Source: Hyphochytrium catenoides (lineage: Eukaryota; Sar; Hyphochytriomycetes; Hyphochytriales; Hyphochytriaceae). From it: a DNA stretch of 29,702 bases. Position 1 is the first letter of the stretch, and every line of letters starts with the position of its first letter. The notes under the pieces were generated by a model, which saw only the letters and a program-made list of their open reading frames with translations, did not search any database and was not told where the DNA came from. Positions 10,333-21,263 of the stretch are shown here, piece by piece. A program made the translations under genes and the position numbers. The stretch spans positions 118,837 through 148,538 of the forward strand of contig FLMG01003436.1 in NCBI GenBank assembly GCA_900088475.1. The letters run 5' to 3'.

Positions 10333-11086
10333 GTTTACTCAGCACTAGAAGCACAAAGCACCAGAGCTAAGTGACTCTAGCTGCTTCTGTTTAGGCCTTT
10401 GGGGAAAGCTGCCAATCTCGCTATACCCACTTGCGCTCCCTCTCTTAAGGTACTTGTCCTAGGACTGAGGATAGGAAGCCCTGCTTCCTGTCAAGTAGAC
10501 GATTTGATGGCAAGACTGGTGGGATAGAACTACCATTGATTGTCGGCATTCTGAAGATTTCTCGATGTGAAGGAGACAGGGATGGAGACGCAGATTCTGA
10601 TGGAGTCTGCAGCAACCTGTCAGGTCGCTATTTTCGGCACGATACATCCAACAGTCCTGTACTGTATACATTGTTAACTTCGGTTATTCGGAGTCAAATG
10701 AGGTTCCGAATATAGGGTGAAGTTAAGCTTTTATTAGGTACATGAATGGCTTCATTCTAGATGTGTAGCGCTTGCCCTTTCTAAACTCGAGATGAAGCGT
10801 CCAGCTGCAGATGAGACTGCAGATTCCCAGATAGGCAGTGAAAGGCCTTTATTAGAAGAGCCAAGGTGCACCATGACACAGCCAACAGACATCAGAATCT
10901 CGCTTGCCTGACTCATAAGAACTCCATAAACTTTGGATCCGCACACTCCATCCTAAGAGGGCTTGTCTGTCAAACGCCTTTACCATTGGCTGAAGTCATC
11001 AGTGTCACATTGGCTGGCTTCAGACTTTGCAGCCCAGGAATTGCAGCGTGCTGCGTTTACATAGTAGTAGGTGGTGGGTAGGGTAG
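10333..11086. other. Divergent intergenic region, THG1/GPI8
   Basis: About 750 bp between two divergently transcribed genes, so it is expected to carry both promoters. Open frames here are short and carry no motif. I see no RNA gene, repeat or clear promoter element. Confidence 0.5.
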
Positions 11087-12577
11087 ATGGGTGGAAATGC
11101 GACGGTACTCCTAGCGCTACTGCTGCTCTTTCACGTTGCAGCTACTGCTTCGCGGGAGGACCCTTCACACCAGCGTCACTCCAAGAACTGGGCAGTCCTG
11201 GTACTACTATAGTTGACTGTGTGCCCGTCGGCATCCGATTCTCATTCTTGCTTGCAGCTTTGTACGTCGAGGTTCTGGTTCAACTATCGGCATGTAGCCA
11301 ACACTCTGTCCATGTATCGCTCTATCAAGCGGTTAGGAGTTCCTGACAGTCAGGTATGGGTNNNNNNNNNNNNNNNNNNNNNNNNNNNNNNNNNCTCACA
11401 TCTCACTCGACGTTAGCTACGGGGAAGACATCGAGGTAGACTATAGAGGCCCAGAGGTAACCGTGGAAAACTTTATCCGCGTGTTGACAGGTAACACTGT
11501 GTGGTATCCGGCGAAGGGAAGGACTTTGAAGTTAATTCTTTGTCTTTTAGGAAGACATGAAGATGGAACTCCAGCTTCCAAGAGACTAAACTCTGACTCA
11601 GAAAGCAATGTCTACGTAAGTCACCTAACTTCCAGGAATCTGAGATAGCAGGACTGATCAGTGACATGGCAGATCTTCATGACAGGGCATAGCGGCAATG
11701 GCTTTATGAAGTTTCAGGTAAAGTCGTCGGTGCTTTACGGAGGGATGTGACGGTATTGACATCTGGCGATCGGACCAACAGGACACGGAGGAAATATCCA
11801 GCCAGGATATAGCTAACGCTATACAAGAGATGTATGTGAAGGAAAGGTAAGTAACTATTGGGTCTAGCCTGCTTTCCAGCTCGTCTGCCGCCCTTCTTAG
11901 TGGGTAATGATACCTAGGTACAAGGAGCTATTTTTCATGGTGGACACATGCCAAGCGGGAACCCTCTCAAACTCCCTCTACTCCCCTAATGTCGTCACTG
12001 TTGGGAGCTCGAAGGAGGGAGAGAATTCATACTCGCATCATGGAGACTATGGGGTAAAGTGTTTCTTAAAGCTACACTCTTTGTGACCTGCTAACAACCG
12101 GTTTTCACGTGAACTCAGGTTGGTGTATCAGTGATTGATCGCTTCACCTCAGCAACATTAGACTTCTTTGAAAAGATGCAAATAGGATCCAAGAGTTCCC
12201 AGGCGACACTACAGGAACTATTCTCCCATTACAATCCTCGGACCTTGCTTTCCACTCCGGATATAAGGGCTGATCTCTTCCAGAGACCGCTAAATGAGGT
12301 GAAGGTGACTGACTTCTTTGGAGCAGTCCTCGACGTGAAACCTACCAATGCCTCCTACCCATTGGAGGTGCCTGCCATTGACCACACGTCGTTTGCTGCC
12401 ACGAACCCCAAAAGTGGCAGCCAGAAGATTGTAGACCAAGAAGTGGCTCCAGAGCTGTGCTCGAAGAGCAAGAGGCTGAGTCACTTCAACGTAAGCGAAC
12501 CCAAGTTCCAGTTGGGGCTGGCGGTGCTTGTGGGGATCATTGTGCTTTTGATGAAGGCAGAGGTTACAGAAGTATGA
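11087..12577 (+). CDS. GPI8: GPI-anchor transamidase catalytic subunit GPI8/PIG-K (assembly gap inside)
   Basis: Exons: 11087-11200, 11258-11353, [gap] to 11490, 11551-11615, 11673-11717, 11782-11846, 11918-12053 and 12119-12577. This is a C13-family cysteine protease that cleaves the GPI signal and transfers the GPI anchor in the ER lumen. The protein starts with a signal peptide ([20 protein letters not shown]), then [21 protein letters not shown]. The catalytic histidine is in [14 protein letters not shown] and the catalytic cysteine in MVDTCQAG. Family stretches [32 protein letters not shown] and [15 protein letters not shown] follow. A C-terminal hydrophobic helix ([16 protein letters not shown]) is the expected membrane anchor. 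The exon encoding the usual ADDMACNPRN segment is missing because 33 Ns (11362-11394) interrupt the assembly. The size of that gap is probably arbitrary, since 33 nt cannot hold the missing part. The neighbouring TGHS replaces the commoner TGHG. Confidence 0.93.
11362..11394. other. Assembly gap (33 N) within GPI8
   Basis: A run of unknown bases directly follows the donor of GPI8 exon 2. Coding sequence resumes to its right in mid-exon, so at least one conserved exon segment is absent from the assembly. Confidence 0.95.
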
Positions 12578-13027
12578 CCGATGAGTTCACTCATATAGTT
12601 ATCTATGGAGGATCAACAACGTGATTCTTTTTACAGTAAGTTTTACCGGACTAAGATTCGGTTAGTCTGCTAAATTCCGTAAATGTCGAGTCTCTATTAT
12701 CGTGCAGATTGAGTTAAGGAGGAGGAGCAAAGTTTGACGATGCAGAATCTTCATCATCAGAACAGAGACGTCTGGTAGCTCTGCATCCCAAAAGCTTCTG
12801 ACCAAGCATTGCCACGCTGATATCATCAACAGCTACTTCTGGCCGATAAAGTCATTATGACCCAAGTGCTGGCAGTGCTCTTACTGAATAGCGGGTGTTA
12901 AGGAGATGAAGAGGAGAAGTTGGAGGCCCTCTCCTGCTGTATCCGGTCACTTGAGCCTGTTAAGGACCTTTTTATTTATAGAAACTGTTCAGTCTCAGTT
13001 CTATAAGGCAAGCTAGCGGTTCCAGAT
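12578..13027. other. Intergenic region GPI8-WDR82
   Basis: About 450 bp between two plus-strand genes, containing the 3' region of one and the promoter of the other. An AT-rich stretch (tttttatttataga, around 12968-12981) lies about 50 bp upstream of the WDR82 start. Nothing else is supported. Confidence 0.45.
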
Positions 13028-14659
13028 ATGTCGCTGGGTGGGTTTGGCATGGGCTTGGTCTCGGCAAGCGCCGGCCCTGTGTCTAATCGAGTTGTCCTGA
13101 ACAATGACCTTGTTAAATCGTATAAGATGGCACAGGTTTTCAAAGGCTCAGAGGTGAGCTACCAAAATCATCTTTATCACCGTAAATGCTTGCGAATTGA
13201 GAGACCACGAAGGATGCTTGCATCACATCTGTAGACTTCCATAAGCTTGGAGAGTTCTGCGTGGCTGCTTCCTCTGAAGGTTCAATCTCGCTGTATAACA
13301 GCCTTCAGGGCAGGTCGGTTGATACCCTTATCTTCATATACAGTCTCCTACCCTGAGCTCATGGTGTCCCTTAGATGCGTCAAGACTGTCCTGAGTAAGA
13401 CTTACGGCTGTGAGATTATCAAGTACACGCATCATGCCGATAGCATTATCTATTCCTCTAACAACGAAGCTAAAGACCGTAAGTCCACAGAACTATTTCC
13501 CCCCTAGAGCGCAGTGCCTCATATTCATGTCTATTTCCAGATCGGATACGGTATCATTCACTCTATGACAACGTCTACCTCAGACACTTTGAGGGCCATA
13601 CAGACAGGTCTTTGGTACCTTTCTCGCTCCGCTCTTTCAAAATCTCTTTGTCGTCTACTTGTCCCAATTCAACTGTGCCTTTTTCAATAGGGTCGTGTCA
13701 ATGGTGATGTCACCGACTGAGGACCTCTTTTTGAGCGCATCCTTGGACAAAAGTGTTCGCTTCTGGGATGTAAGAACGCCTACTTCAGTGGTAAGAAAGG
13801 TTTAGCATGACCCTACGACTTTGCACTTCAGCTGTCTGACCCTTCGCCGGTGGTCGCTTTAGGCCATCGTTAGAACCCCTGGAAGGCCATGTGTGGGCTA
13901 TGACCCCAGCGGTCTCGCGTTCGCTGCAGCCACTGGAGACAATGTCATTCGATTATATGACGCCCGACAATATCAGGCGGTGCGGAAAACGGTGTCCTCG
14001 AGCACTTGCGATCACTTTGACCAATATTTTTTTCCCCTTAGGGCCCATTCGTGACGTTCAACCTAGAACCTAAGGCTATAGCAGCTACACTTCAACAACG
14101 AAAGCCCGATGCGGTAAAGGTTGCGTCCGACTGGCTGACTCTTTCCATAACCTTTAGTGCGGACGGTGCCCACATGATTGTAGGGACGGACAGGGGCCTC
14201 GCTCTTCAGCTAGACTCCTTCAATGGAAATTTAGTGTCTGCCTACGTGGGACACCAAAATGCTAGTGGAATGGACTTACCTTTCTCTTACAGTCCAGACG
14301 CCAAATATGTGGTTGCGGGTAAACGAGAATGTTTCCTAATCTACCCAGTCCGGACTCATCACTTTCTTTGGACCACCATTGCCTACCTGCCATTCCTTTC
14401 CTTCCTTCATCATCGTTGGCGACCTAGTGGTGTCCTCTCTAATGCATCTGCTGCACTACTAGGCTCAACCGACAACAAGATCTATGCGTGGTCTGCAGTC
14501 AAAGGGGAACTTTTGGGGACATGGGAAGGGCATGTAAGTCCGGTGAGAGCGCTACAGTGGAACCCGATGTACAATGTTGTCGCGAGCGGAGCCAACACAT
14601 TTGCCTTCTGGCAGCCAGACCAGAGACCACGAGATAATAAGGCTGTTAGTATCAAATAA
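13028..14659 (+). CDS. WDR82: WD40 protein Swd2/WDR82 (COMPASS histone H3K4 methyltransferase subunit)
   Basis: Eight exons, 13028-13153, 13213-13313, 13375-13478, 13541-13607, 13691-13790, 13863-13979, 14042-14318 and 14463-14659, give 362 residues, all phases matching. The beta-propeller repeats follow Swd2/WDR82 order: LVKSYKMAQVFKG, ACITSVDFHKLGEF, YGCEIIKYTHHADSIIYSS, RYHSLYDNVYLRHFEGHTDR, SASLDKSVRFWDVRTP, VIRLYDARQY, GPFVTF, GSTDNKIYAWSAVKGELLG and WNPMYNVVASGANTFAFWQP. Swd2/WDR82 links Set1/COMPASS to RNA polymerase II and, in yeast, also serves the cleavage and polyadenylation factor. The N-terminus is about 25 residues longer than usual and Gly/Ser-rich. The last intron (14319-14462) is 144 nt, in frame and stop-free, so retention would insert 48 residues. 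An AATAAA motif overlaps the stop codon (14655-14660). Confidence 0.93.
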
Positions 14660-15052
14660 AAAGATGATTTAGCATAGAGATCATTCTGTCTGAGTTCTGA
14701 GCTTGAGATTTGGCCTAAATGTCTTTGGGCATCCATAGCCTGAGGAGGAGTATATCCACTCTTTGGTCGTGAGCACACCTCGGACCACAGATAAAACTGC
14801 CCGATTCCAACATAGATCAGCCGCTTCTATGGTGGCGCCCCAAGAGCATCGTCCCTCAGTCCTCGGTAAAGAGTGGATGCTAAGCCTCACCTTGCCCGTG
14901 AACTACACGGCTACTTGCATCTGCGCTTACCCCTTCCGCCCCCTTTTCACTCCACCCAAAAGTACTTCCATGAGGATCGGTATGGATACGATATATAGAG
15001 AAGCAGATTTTATTTTTGCCGCTAGATTGACAGCCACCTCAATGGAAGGCAG
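14660..15052. other. Convergent intergenic region WDR82/RPS11
   Basis: The 3' ends of two convergent genes face each other over about 390 bp. A minus-strand polyadenylation-type hexamer for RPS11 lies at 15009-15014. No gene is recognised inside. Confidence 0.5.
15009..15014 (-). promoter_or_regulatory. Possible AATAAA polyadenylation signal for RPS11
   Basis: AATAAA on the minus strand begins about 39 nt downstream of the RPS11 stop. Whether this organism uses the hexamer is unknown. Confidence 0.35.
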
Positions 15053-15888
15053 TTAGAACATACGGAACTGCTTTCTGACGTTGATGGGCTTCTTGCTGGA
15101 AGCCTCCTCAACGTCGAGAACGTTGAACCTAACGGTCTTGGAGAGAGGTCTGCACTGACCGATGGTGACGACATCACCTTCCTTGACACGGAAAGCTGGG
15201 GAGCAGTGAGCAGCAACGTTCTTGTGGCGCTTCTCAAAACGCTTGTACTTGTTGATGAAGTGAAGGTAGTCTCTTCTGACAATGATGGTTCTCTTCATCT
15301 TGTTAGAAAGAACAATGCCCTTCAGGATACGCCCACGGATGGAAACATCGCCAGTGAAAGGGCACTTCTTGTCGACGTAGGTGCCCTAACCATAAAGAGC
15401 ATTATTTAAATATGCAAAGAGAGGGAGGAGAAAGCATCAAAACAGCTTAGCTCTTTATCTAAAGTCTTCCATATCTATGCCGGTGTACAGCGGGTTTACC
15501 TTGACTGCAGCGACTGGGGTCTTGAATCCAAGACCCACATTCTTTACCCAGCGGCCAGCCTTCTTCTTAGCCTTCAGGGCATGCTTCTTGCTCCTGATGA
15601 GGTGGTTGAGGGCCTGCTTCTGGAAGGCCTTCTCGGTCTGTAGATCAATTGATGTGTACACGGATCTTTGTTAGCATGTGATTACAGCCTTGGTGAGCCG
15701 CCACCTCACCAACTAGCTAGCACAAGTATTTTGAAGACATAGGTTCTCGGCGTCTCATGCTATGATGAGATCTATGGGCGAGCATAGAGCGAGAACACAG
15801 GGAACAATGCCCTGATTGGAAAGAATGCGAAGAGCCTCGCGAGTAAGAAACGGATTTACACCTGATCGAGTGCAGCGTGTGCGTCCAT
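15053..15888 (-). CDS. RPS11: 40S ribosomal protein S11 (uS17)
   Basis: Exons 15862-15888 (9 codons, MDAHAALDQ), 15500-15637 and 15053-15385 give 165 residues with every junction in phase 0. A tiny first exon followed by an intron is common for this gene family. Landmarks are [73 protein letters not shown] and [15 protein letters not shown]. The protein binds 18S rRNA in the small subunit. Nothing looks unusual apart from a slightly extended basic segment ([13 protein letters not shown]) before the GLGFKTP motif. The short first exon was chosen because the second exon has no in-frame ATG and its CTACAG acceptor matches the phase of the CAG|GTGTAA donor. Confidence 0.95.
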
Positions 15889-16214
15889 CTTGCTGCTTTC
15901 CCGGAGTTTGAATAGATGAACGGTAGGTACAAACGAGAAGGAAGGATAAAACGCTCGGTTAGTTAACAGCTCTGTGTTTCGTGGCCTTTACGACGGACAG
16001 CACTAACGATCAGCGAGATTCTAGCTCTCAACCTCCTGAACAGGTCTTTCTCTTCAAATAGATCTATCGAACACTGCTTTCCATCCCCATTACCTGTCAA
16101 TCTGCAGGAGCTTCGTGAATACTCCGGATGCGGCTGGAAGACAAGTGACGAAGATTATTGCGGTTCTTGATGATGCCGCTCTCCTCCTCCCAGCCACCAA
16201 TAAACACCTAAATC

Positions 16215-16364
16215 ATGAACACCACAGCAGGAGCAATTCAAGGACTATTTTCCCCTAGCCCTCAGCGGAGCCAAGTTCTCAAGGGTCCTCTACGTCGGGG
16301 GAAAACCCGCCGGGAGTGGTACAGGTTATCCGCTGAGATGGTCAAGGTCAGGGAGGCTGCCTAA
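16215..16364 (+). CDS. Doubtful small basic ORF, 49 aa, unrecognised
   Basis: An ATG-initiated frame encodes a short basic protein with the segment LKGPLRRGKTRREWYRLSAE. Its composition resembles small mitochondrial ribosomal or assembly proteins, but I recognise no family. A donor-like GTCAGG near the end (phase 0) could splice to the frame beginning at 16678, also phase 0. That join is speculative. Confidence 0.25.
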   Translation: MNTTAGAIQGLFSPSPQRSQVLKGPLRRGKTRREWYRLSAEMVKVREAA

Positions 16365-16677
16365 GGTATGGGGTTGATGTACAGACATCGGGTCAATGAA
16401 TGGTGTTTACCTAACACCGCTATATTGTTACTGGAAAAGAACTTTACATAGATACGAGAGAAGTTTGATACAATGTAGTTCCACAAAGCATCAGTCGTTA
16501 TTTAGCGGACTCATATGCATGAATATGATTACTGGTTTAGCACTGATTATCAGGAATAACTACTAGACATAGGATCTAGTTATCTATTTTGCACCCTGTC
16601 GAGCCATTGAGTGCAATTATCCATCGCCATCACCACCGCCGCGGCACCCGCGGAAAGAGCTGCGAAACATGGATTAG

Positions 16678-16926
16678 GACGGTGCATTCAACGCGATCTC
16701 AAGACAAAGAGGAACCAAGCAACATGATACAGAAGCAATCCCAGACTTCTACAGCGACTGGTCTTCGGGATTCGCTGTATTTTGTTTGTGGTTGGCTTGG
16801 AGTTGCGCTAGCTTTGTGGCCACCGTCCACTATTTTTACATACTTTCCGGTAACCGGATGCAATACTCCTCAAAGTTGAGCTCCTCTATCCTCCTCGTTC
16901 ATCATCTACTTCGATGTATTTGCTGA
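16678..16926 (+). CDS. Doubtful exon with a transmembrane-like segment, unrecognised
   Basis: After a GATTAG acceptor-like site, an 83-codon frame (82 residues plus stop) encodes a polar start with DTEAIPDFYSDW, then a hydrophobic, Trp/Cys-rich helix-like stretch (GFAVFCLWLAWSCASFVATV), then a polar tail. It has no own ATG near the start, so it would need an upstream exon such as 16215-16364. The competing frame over the same bases reads less like protein. Chance cannot be excluded. Confidence 0.22.
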   Translation, partial: DGAFNAISRQRGTKQHDTEAIPDFYSDWSSGFAVFCLWLAWSCASFVATVHYFYILSGNRMQYSSKLSSSILLVHHLLRCIC

Positions 16927-17583
16927 ATGTGATAAAGGAGCTCGTTCTTCTTGCTCGCCTGCAGTGAGTTGACCTTGTGTCTGGTTCACTATCTCCCTGA
17001 AGGACATGTAGAGTACAAAGTTGACGGGGTGGTTGTCTTGTCCGGTTGGCATTGCGGTAATCTGTGTGCCTTGTACTGTTTGGTTGCTCTCTGCAGGCTT
17101 GTGTGCCCTGCTATACCCTTCCCAGCTGTGCTATGAGCTTGGCTGTGGCGTGTGGCTACTAGTTCCTACTATCTGTTCTTTCAGGAATTGTATTTCCCTT
17201 TGAGATCTGTGAGAGCACTCAGACGGTAAAGGCTCATAGTACCTCTGACTGAGCTAGATGTCTTCGTGAATAGAAGTTCTCATTCACTTCCGGAAGTTGC
17301 TTAAAGAAGCGAGGATGGTTCAGGGGCGCTTATCTAGAAGTGAAGCTGCAAGCTTGATATTCTGAGCCAGCCCTCCTCCAAAGGGTTGCTCTTGCGCCTA
17401 TTGCGGCTCAGAGTCACCCACTTAAGGACTTTCTCTTCAGCGTTAGATAACCAGCAGTGTGATGGGAAGGGCATCGCGCCAGACCCTATAAGCTGCGAGT
17501 CTAGATCCTCTCATCGACGCACGAACTCTAGGTCCAGCATAACTTGCAAAGCACCATCTATATTTACTCCTCAGTCCTAGCCC

Positions 17584-18851
17584 TCAACCAAAGTAGAGCC
17601 TCAGTATGACTCTAGCAATATTTATCCCAAAGCCGAGAAATGGCAGTACGAGGGATCCTAGCAGTGTAAGGCCAATGAAGACGATTGGATATAAAAATAG
17701 TTCCGTCTTGTGAAGAAAGGGCAGCACTGTTACAGAGAGAACAACCTTAGCCGACTCATGGGTGCAGTGTAAGACAGCAGCAGCGCTCTTACCCATGTAC
17801 CCAAGGAAGGTGATATAGAAGTACAAACCAAAGCTGACGGCATATAATATGTTGGCAAGGAAGAGGCTGACGATGCCGTCTGGAATGAGGATCGGTGCCA
17901 GGATATACTGCGCCAATGATAGTTTAAAGCGGGCCTGCAAGTTGACAACTGTTGGAATTTAGGCTCTTACCTGCAATACATAGAGTCCCATAAACATCAC
18001 AAGGAAAGAGTTGCAATGTATGTCGAAGGCATACTGCCACTCTACGGATTGGTCAACGAAGAAAGGGTCTCTTGGTCCCGTGCTGTCGTACAAGAGGTCA
18101 TCACGGTTCAAGGCAACGATCACTATCTGCACCGAACCAATCTCACCTAGTTATTTGGACTTGAAGATACTTGTTCGCTAAATACCTGTCTCCACACGGT
18201 CGGCAAAAATTCTGCACTCAGAGCTTGTCTGTGACTACATAGTCCGCAACGGGCTTACCTCCCTATTGTCGCCATCACGAGCCCACTAAGCAGCCAGTTT
18301 ACGATAACAAAATGAAACACGATGACCAGGAAGCCTGTAGCTGTTTGGACTCGAAAGCCAAGAGAGTAGGCAGCCGCAGCAACCTGATAGCAAGGATAAA
18401 AAGAGTCAGAGCGTTTTGAAAGCGTTATCACTAAAGATTGGTCGACAGAACCAAGAGAAAGAAGACTTGAATGACGGCAAACGCCGGGTCATCTCGAGCC
18501 CATCGGTTCTTGGTCTCTGTAGTTACAAGAAGCTAGTTAGTTATCACCCTCGGGTTAGCAACTTGATGGTTCTTGCTTACGCTTTCTGAATTGAGCATTG
18601 CGGTATCTGTGAAGGGTAACAACAGACAGGCAGAGCAGATTGGCTGTGAGACCTTGAGGTGTATCGACGACCTAGTCACGCTTTACTCACACTTTAGTAG
18701 GGGACGTCAGTAGCGTGACAATCTGGTAGTACGTGACTTTGAAGTCCATTTGATTGAAGTCTAAGATCCGCTTGCAGTACTCTCCAAAGTTAGAGGAAGA
18801 TATGGAGTGATCTAGGACACCGAGGTGTCCTCGTTGATCTAGTGGCAACAT
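17584..18851 (-). CDS. UNC50: UNC-50 family Golgi membrane protein
   Basis: Minus-strand exons 18691-18851, 18581-18606 (26 nt), 18452-18516, 18259-18383, probably 18186-18211 (26 nt), about 18146 (or 18122) to 17971, 17793-17934 and 17584-17726 give 287 (or 279) residues. UNC-50/Gmh1 proteins are multi-pass membrane proteins of the Golgi involved in trafficking. Hallmarks are QMDFKVTYYQIVTLLTSPTK, VYRNAQFRKQTKNRWARDDP, VEWQYAFDIHCNSF, ANILYAVSFGLYFYITFLGY and VLPFLHKTELFLYPI, with five hydrophobic helices as expected. The KQTKNRWARDDP motif is assembled from three exons, which fixes the first micro-exon and its phases (2 in, 1 out). The second micro-exon and the acceptor after it are less sure. 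The start ATG at 18851 precedes a typical short cytosolic N-terminus (MLPLDQRGHLGVLDHS). Confidence 0.9.
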
Positions 18852-19946
18852 CCTGTCCAAGACTATAGCAGCCTGGCTGCAGGTTGAGACTCTCCTAGGT
18901 TATTCCAGCGGTCCCGTTAACATGATATGATATACCAGGACTCAGAAAGTCTGAGGGCATTCACCTTTATATAGTCCAAGATACCTTGGTTTCTGTCCCT
19001 TTAGGTCAAGCGGACATTCCAGCCTTAGGGACTACTAGGGCCTTACCACTTCAAGCGGCGAAAGGAAGGTATATAATAGTGTGAAGACTAACTCAGGCGA
19101 AGGGTAAGCTTCTGTAAGGTGAGAGTGATCTCCTTGTCCAGCCTCCCCAGCTCAGCAAAGGTTCCGCTTCAATTAAAGGACCAGATGTTAAGTCTTAAGT
19201 CCTGTCGACAAGCTTAGGTACAGTTGTGCTTCCCTTGATGAGCGTCTTGCGCGAATTCTGCTACCTACTGGGCGGCTGAGTGAATCTGCTTTTTGCTGGC
19301 ATCTCACCACGAGGATTTGCCAAGCAGCGAATACGGGGATGCAGGTATGTCAACAGCGGAAGCGATAAGAACCTGTCAGCATCTCTCCCAGATTGTCCTG
19401 AGACATCGGATGTCAATAGTTCTTGGACGCCGATGAGAAAGGAGCTAACGGATCGCAAGGAACTATTGGGAAAGGCGTTTTATGACGAAAAACCCATCAT
19501 CCTTCTGTCTTTCCCTATGTCTTCTACATTCCCTTGTTAACATTAGACCTGTGGGGCCAAAAATGGTTATCGGACGCCATCAGTGGGCGATTATCGCCAG
19601 GAAACAATTGCCACAAATATAGTTATTGATTATTTCCAGCTCTCCTCCAGGGGCAGCAAGTGCTCAATGGCAGGTAGCTGACAGAGATTCTCAACCTCAT
19701 TTATGAAGCTTTCTTATTGCGTCCGGCCAAGAGACATTTGTCGGTCAGCAGCTCTCCTCATCAGGGGTGAACGGGTGTCTGGCTGAAAGGACTTCTTGGC
19801 AGAAGAAGTTGCATAGCAATCAGTGGAGCTCAAGGTGGAAGATTATTAGCGTCTCCATCTAACTAGTGCTTCAGCCTAGATCAGGGCAACACGCCACAAA
19901 GAGCACCCTAAAGTGAAGGCCTATTTATTGGTTGCAAGTCTCAAGG
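18852..19946. other. Divergent intergenic region UNC50/RPB5
   Basis: About 1.1 kb upstream of two divergent genes. One stop-free frame of 86 codons on the plus strand (19280-19540) ends in a hydrophobic tail, but it lacks an ATG at its start and any motif. I see no promoter element or RNA gene that I can support. Confidence 0.5.
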
Positions 19947-21263
19947 ATGTCATCTACAGAAAATGATCCGGCCCGGTTGTTCCGTATTAGGAAGACGGTG
20001 ATGAAGATGCTCCGTAACAGGTCCGTGTTTGACGGAACATGGGTCCTACTCGAAGTCCTATACTAAATTGAGGATGCAGGGGCTACATTGTAAACGAGGA
20101 GGAGCTTACTATGCCAATTGATGGTTTCAAGGCCAAGTTTGGAGAATATCCTAATCGGGAACAGCTCGTCATGTTGGTAGGGAGTCGACTGCTACATTTA
20201 CTCAGATCCACCTGCTTTCCCCCTCACCATCTCTTTGCCCTTCGTTAAGTGTGAGAAAATGGACGATCCCAGCGACACAATCTTTGTTTTCTTTCCTGAG
20301 GACGCCAGAGTGGGCATGAAGCCCGTGCGCTCGTAAGACTTTCTCATAACCGCACTATGTTAGCTCACGAGCTCACTGTAAGGTGCTTCTCAGATACTGC
20401 ACGAGAATGTTAGAGGAGGGTGTGAAGCGTGCCATTATCGTAGTCAAGGAAGGTCTCACCCCAGTTGCCAAGCAGGTGAGCGTCAACTGCTAATGTTGAT
20501 AAGCATGGGGCGCACACAGCAAGCTTTCTTACGACGGTCGACCTCTATTTTTGTCATTATCTTCTAGCTCCTTTGCTGTTTCAGTCTCACTGCGCTATTG
20601 CCCTTGCTGTAGTTCCTTCCCATGGAATCACAAATGACTCCAGTCGGTCTCCGATTCCATTCTTTTCTCTCTCCCGCCTTTGTCCTGCGCTAGCTGGTCT
20701 CTCCACACTCGCGCTTTGTCGTTTATTTTTTTTGTCCACTGGAGCTGCGCTAACGTTGCTGATGAAGGCTCTGAACGAAGTAGCCAACTCGTTCAAATTG
20801 GAGTACTTTACCGACTCTGAACTGCTGGTCGACATCACAGAGCACAACTTGGTACGGCTGTTGCTTAGTTCTGTCCTTTGCTCCTCTCTCCATCGCTGTC
20901 TCTCCCTTTATATATTCTATTGCTATTCTTTTTCCTTTGCTTGCGGCTCTCTAGAGCAAGTTCAACTTAGAGCTTTCTCGTTAGGTTCCAAAGCATGTCG
21001 TCTTAACGAAGGATGAGAAGCTAGCTTTACTTAAGCGGTATAAGCTGAAGGATTCCCAGCTCCCTCGAATGCAGCTGAGCGACCCCATATCTCGGTATTA
21101 TGGTCTATCAAGGGGTCAGGTAAGGGCTGGCTGTTTTTATCTGCAATACTTCTCTGCCACCACACTGAACCCATGCTGTTTCCCGCCTCTAACTTAGGTG
21201 GTCAGAATCGTCCGTCCTAGTGAGACAGCCGGGCGTTATGTTACATATAGGATTGTGGTCTAA
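19947..21263 (+). CDS. RPB5: RNA polymerase I/II/III shared subunit RPB5 (RPABC1)
   Basis: Seven exons, 19947-20020, 20080-20176, 20250-20332, 20394-20475, 20768-20851, 20985-21119 and 21198-21263, give 206 residues, near the usual 210-215, with every phase matching. The N-terminal jaw domain carries [19 protein letters not shown] and [14 protein letters not shown]. The conserved C-terminal assembly domain includes [53 protein letters not shown] and [16 protein letters not shown]5 is common to the three nuclear RNA polymerases and contacts downstream DNA. Several introns are short; intron 20476-20767 is CT-rich and longer. The stop lies only 59 bp from the stop of the convergent gene on the other strand, so the 3' ends probably overlap. 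Confidence 0.97.

Larger units (their letters stand above)
15889..17583. other. 1.7-kb region without a convincing gene
   Basis: This is the longest gene-poor interval of the window. It lies upstream of RPS11 and downstream of UNC50. Base composition is ordinary. Two plus-strand open frames (16215-16364 and 16678-16926) look protein-like and are listed separately with low confidence. No repeat, tRNA or transposon hallmark was seen. Confidence 0.5.

Noticed and set aside
18815-18850. Hairpin aggacacc/ggtgtcct flanked by gatctag repeats
   Set aside because: It lies in the coding start of UNC50, has 8-bp arms only and is likely chance.
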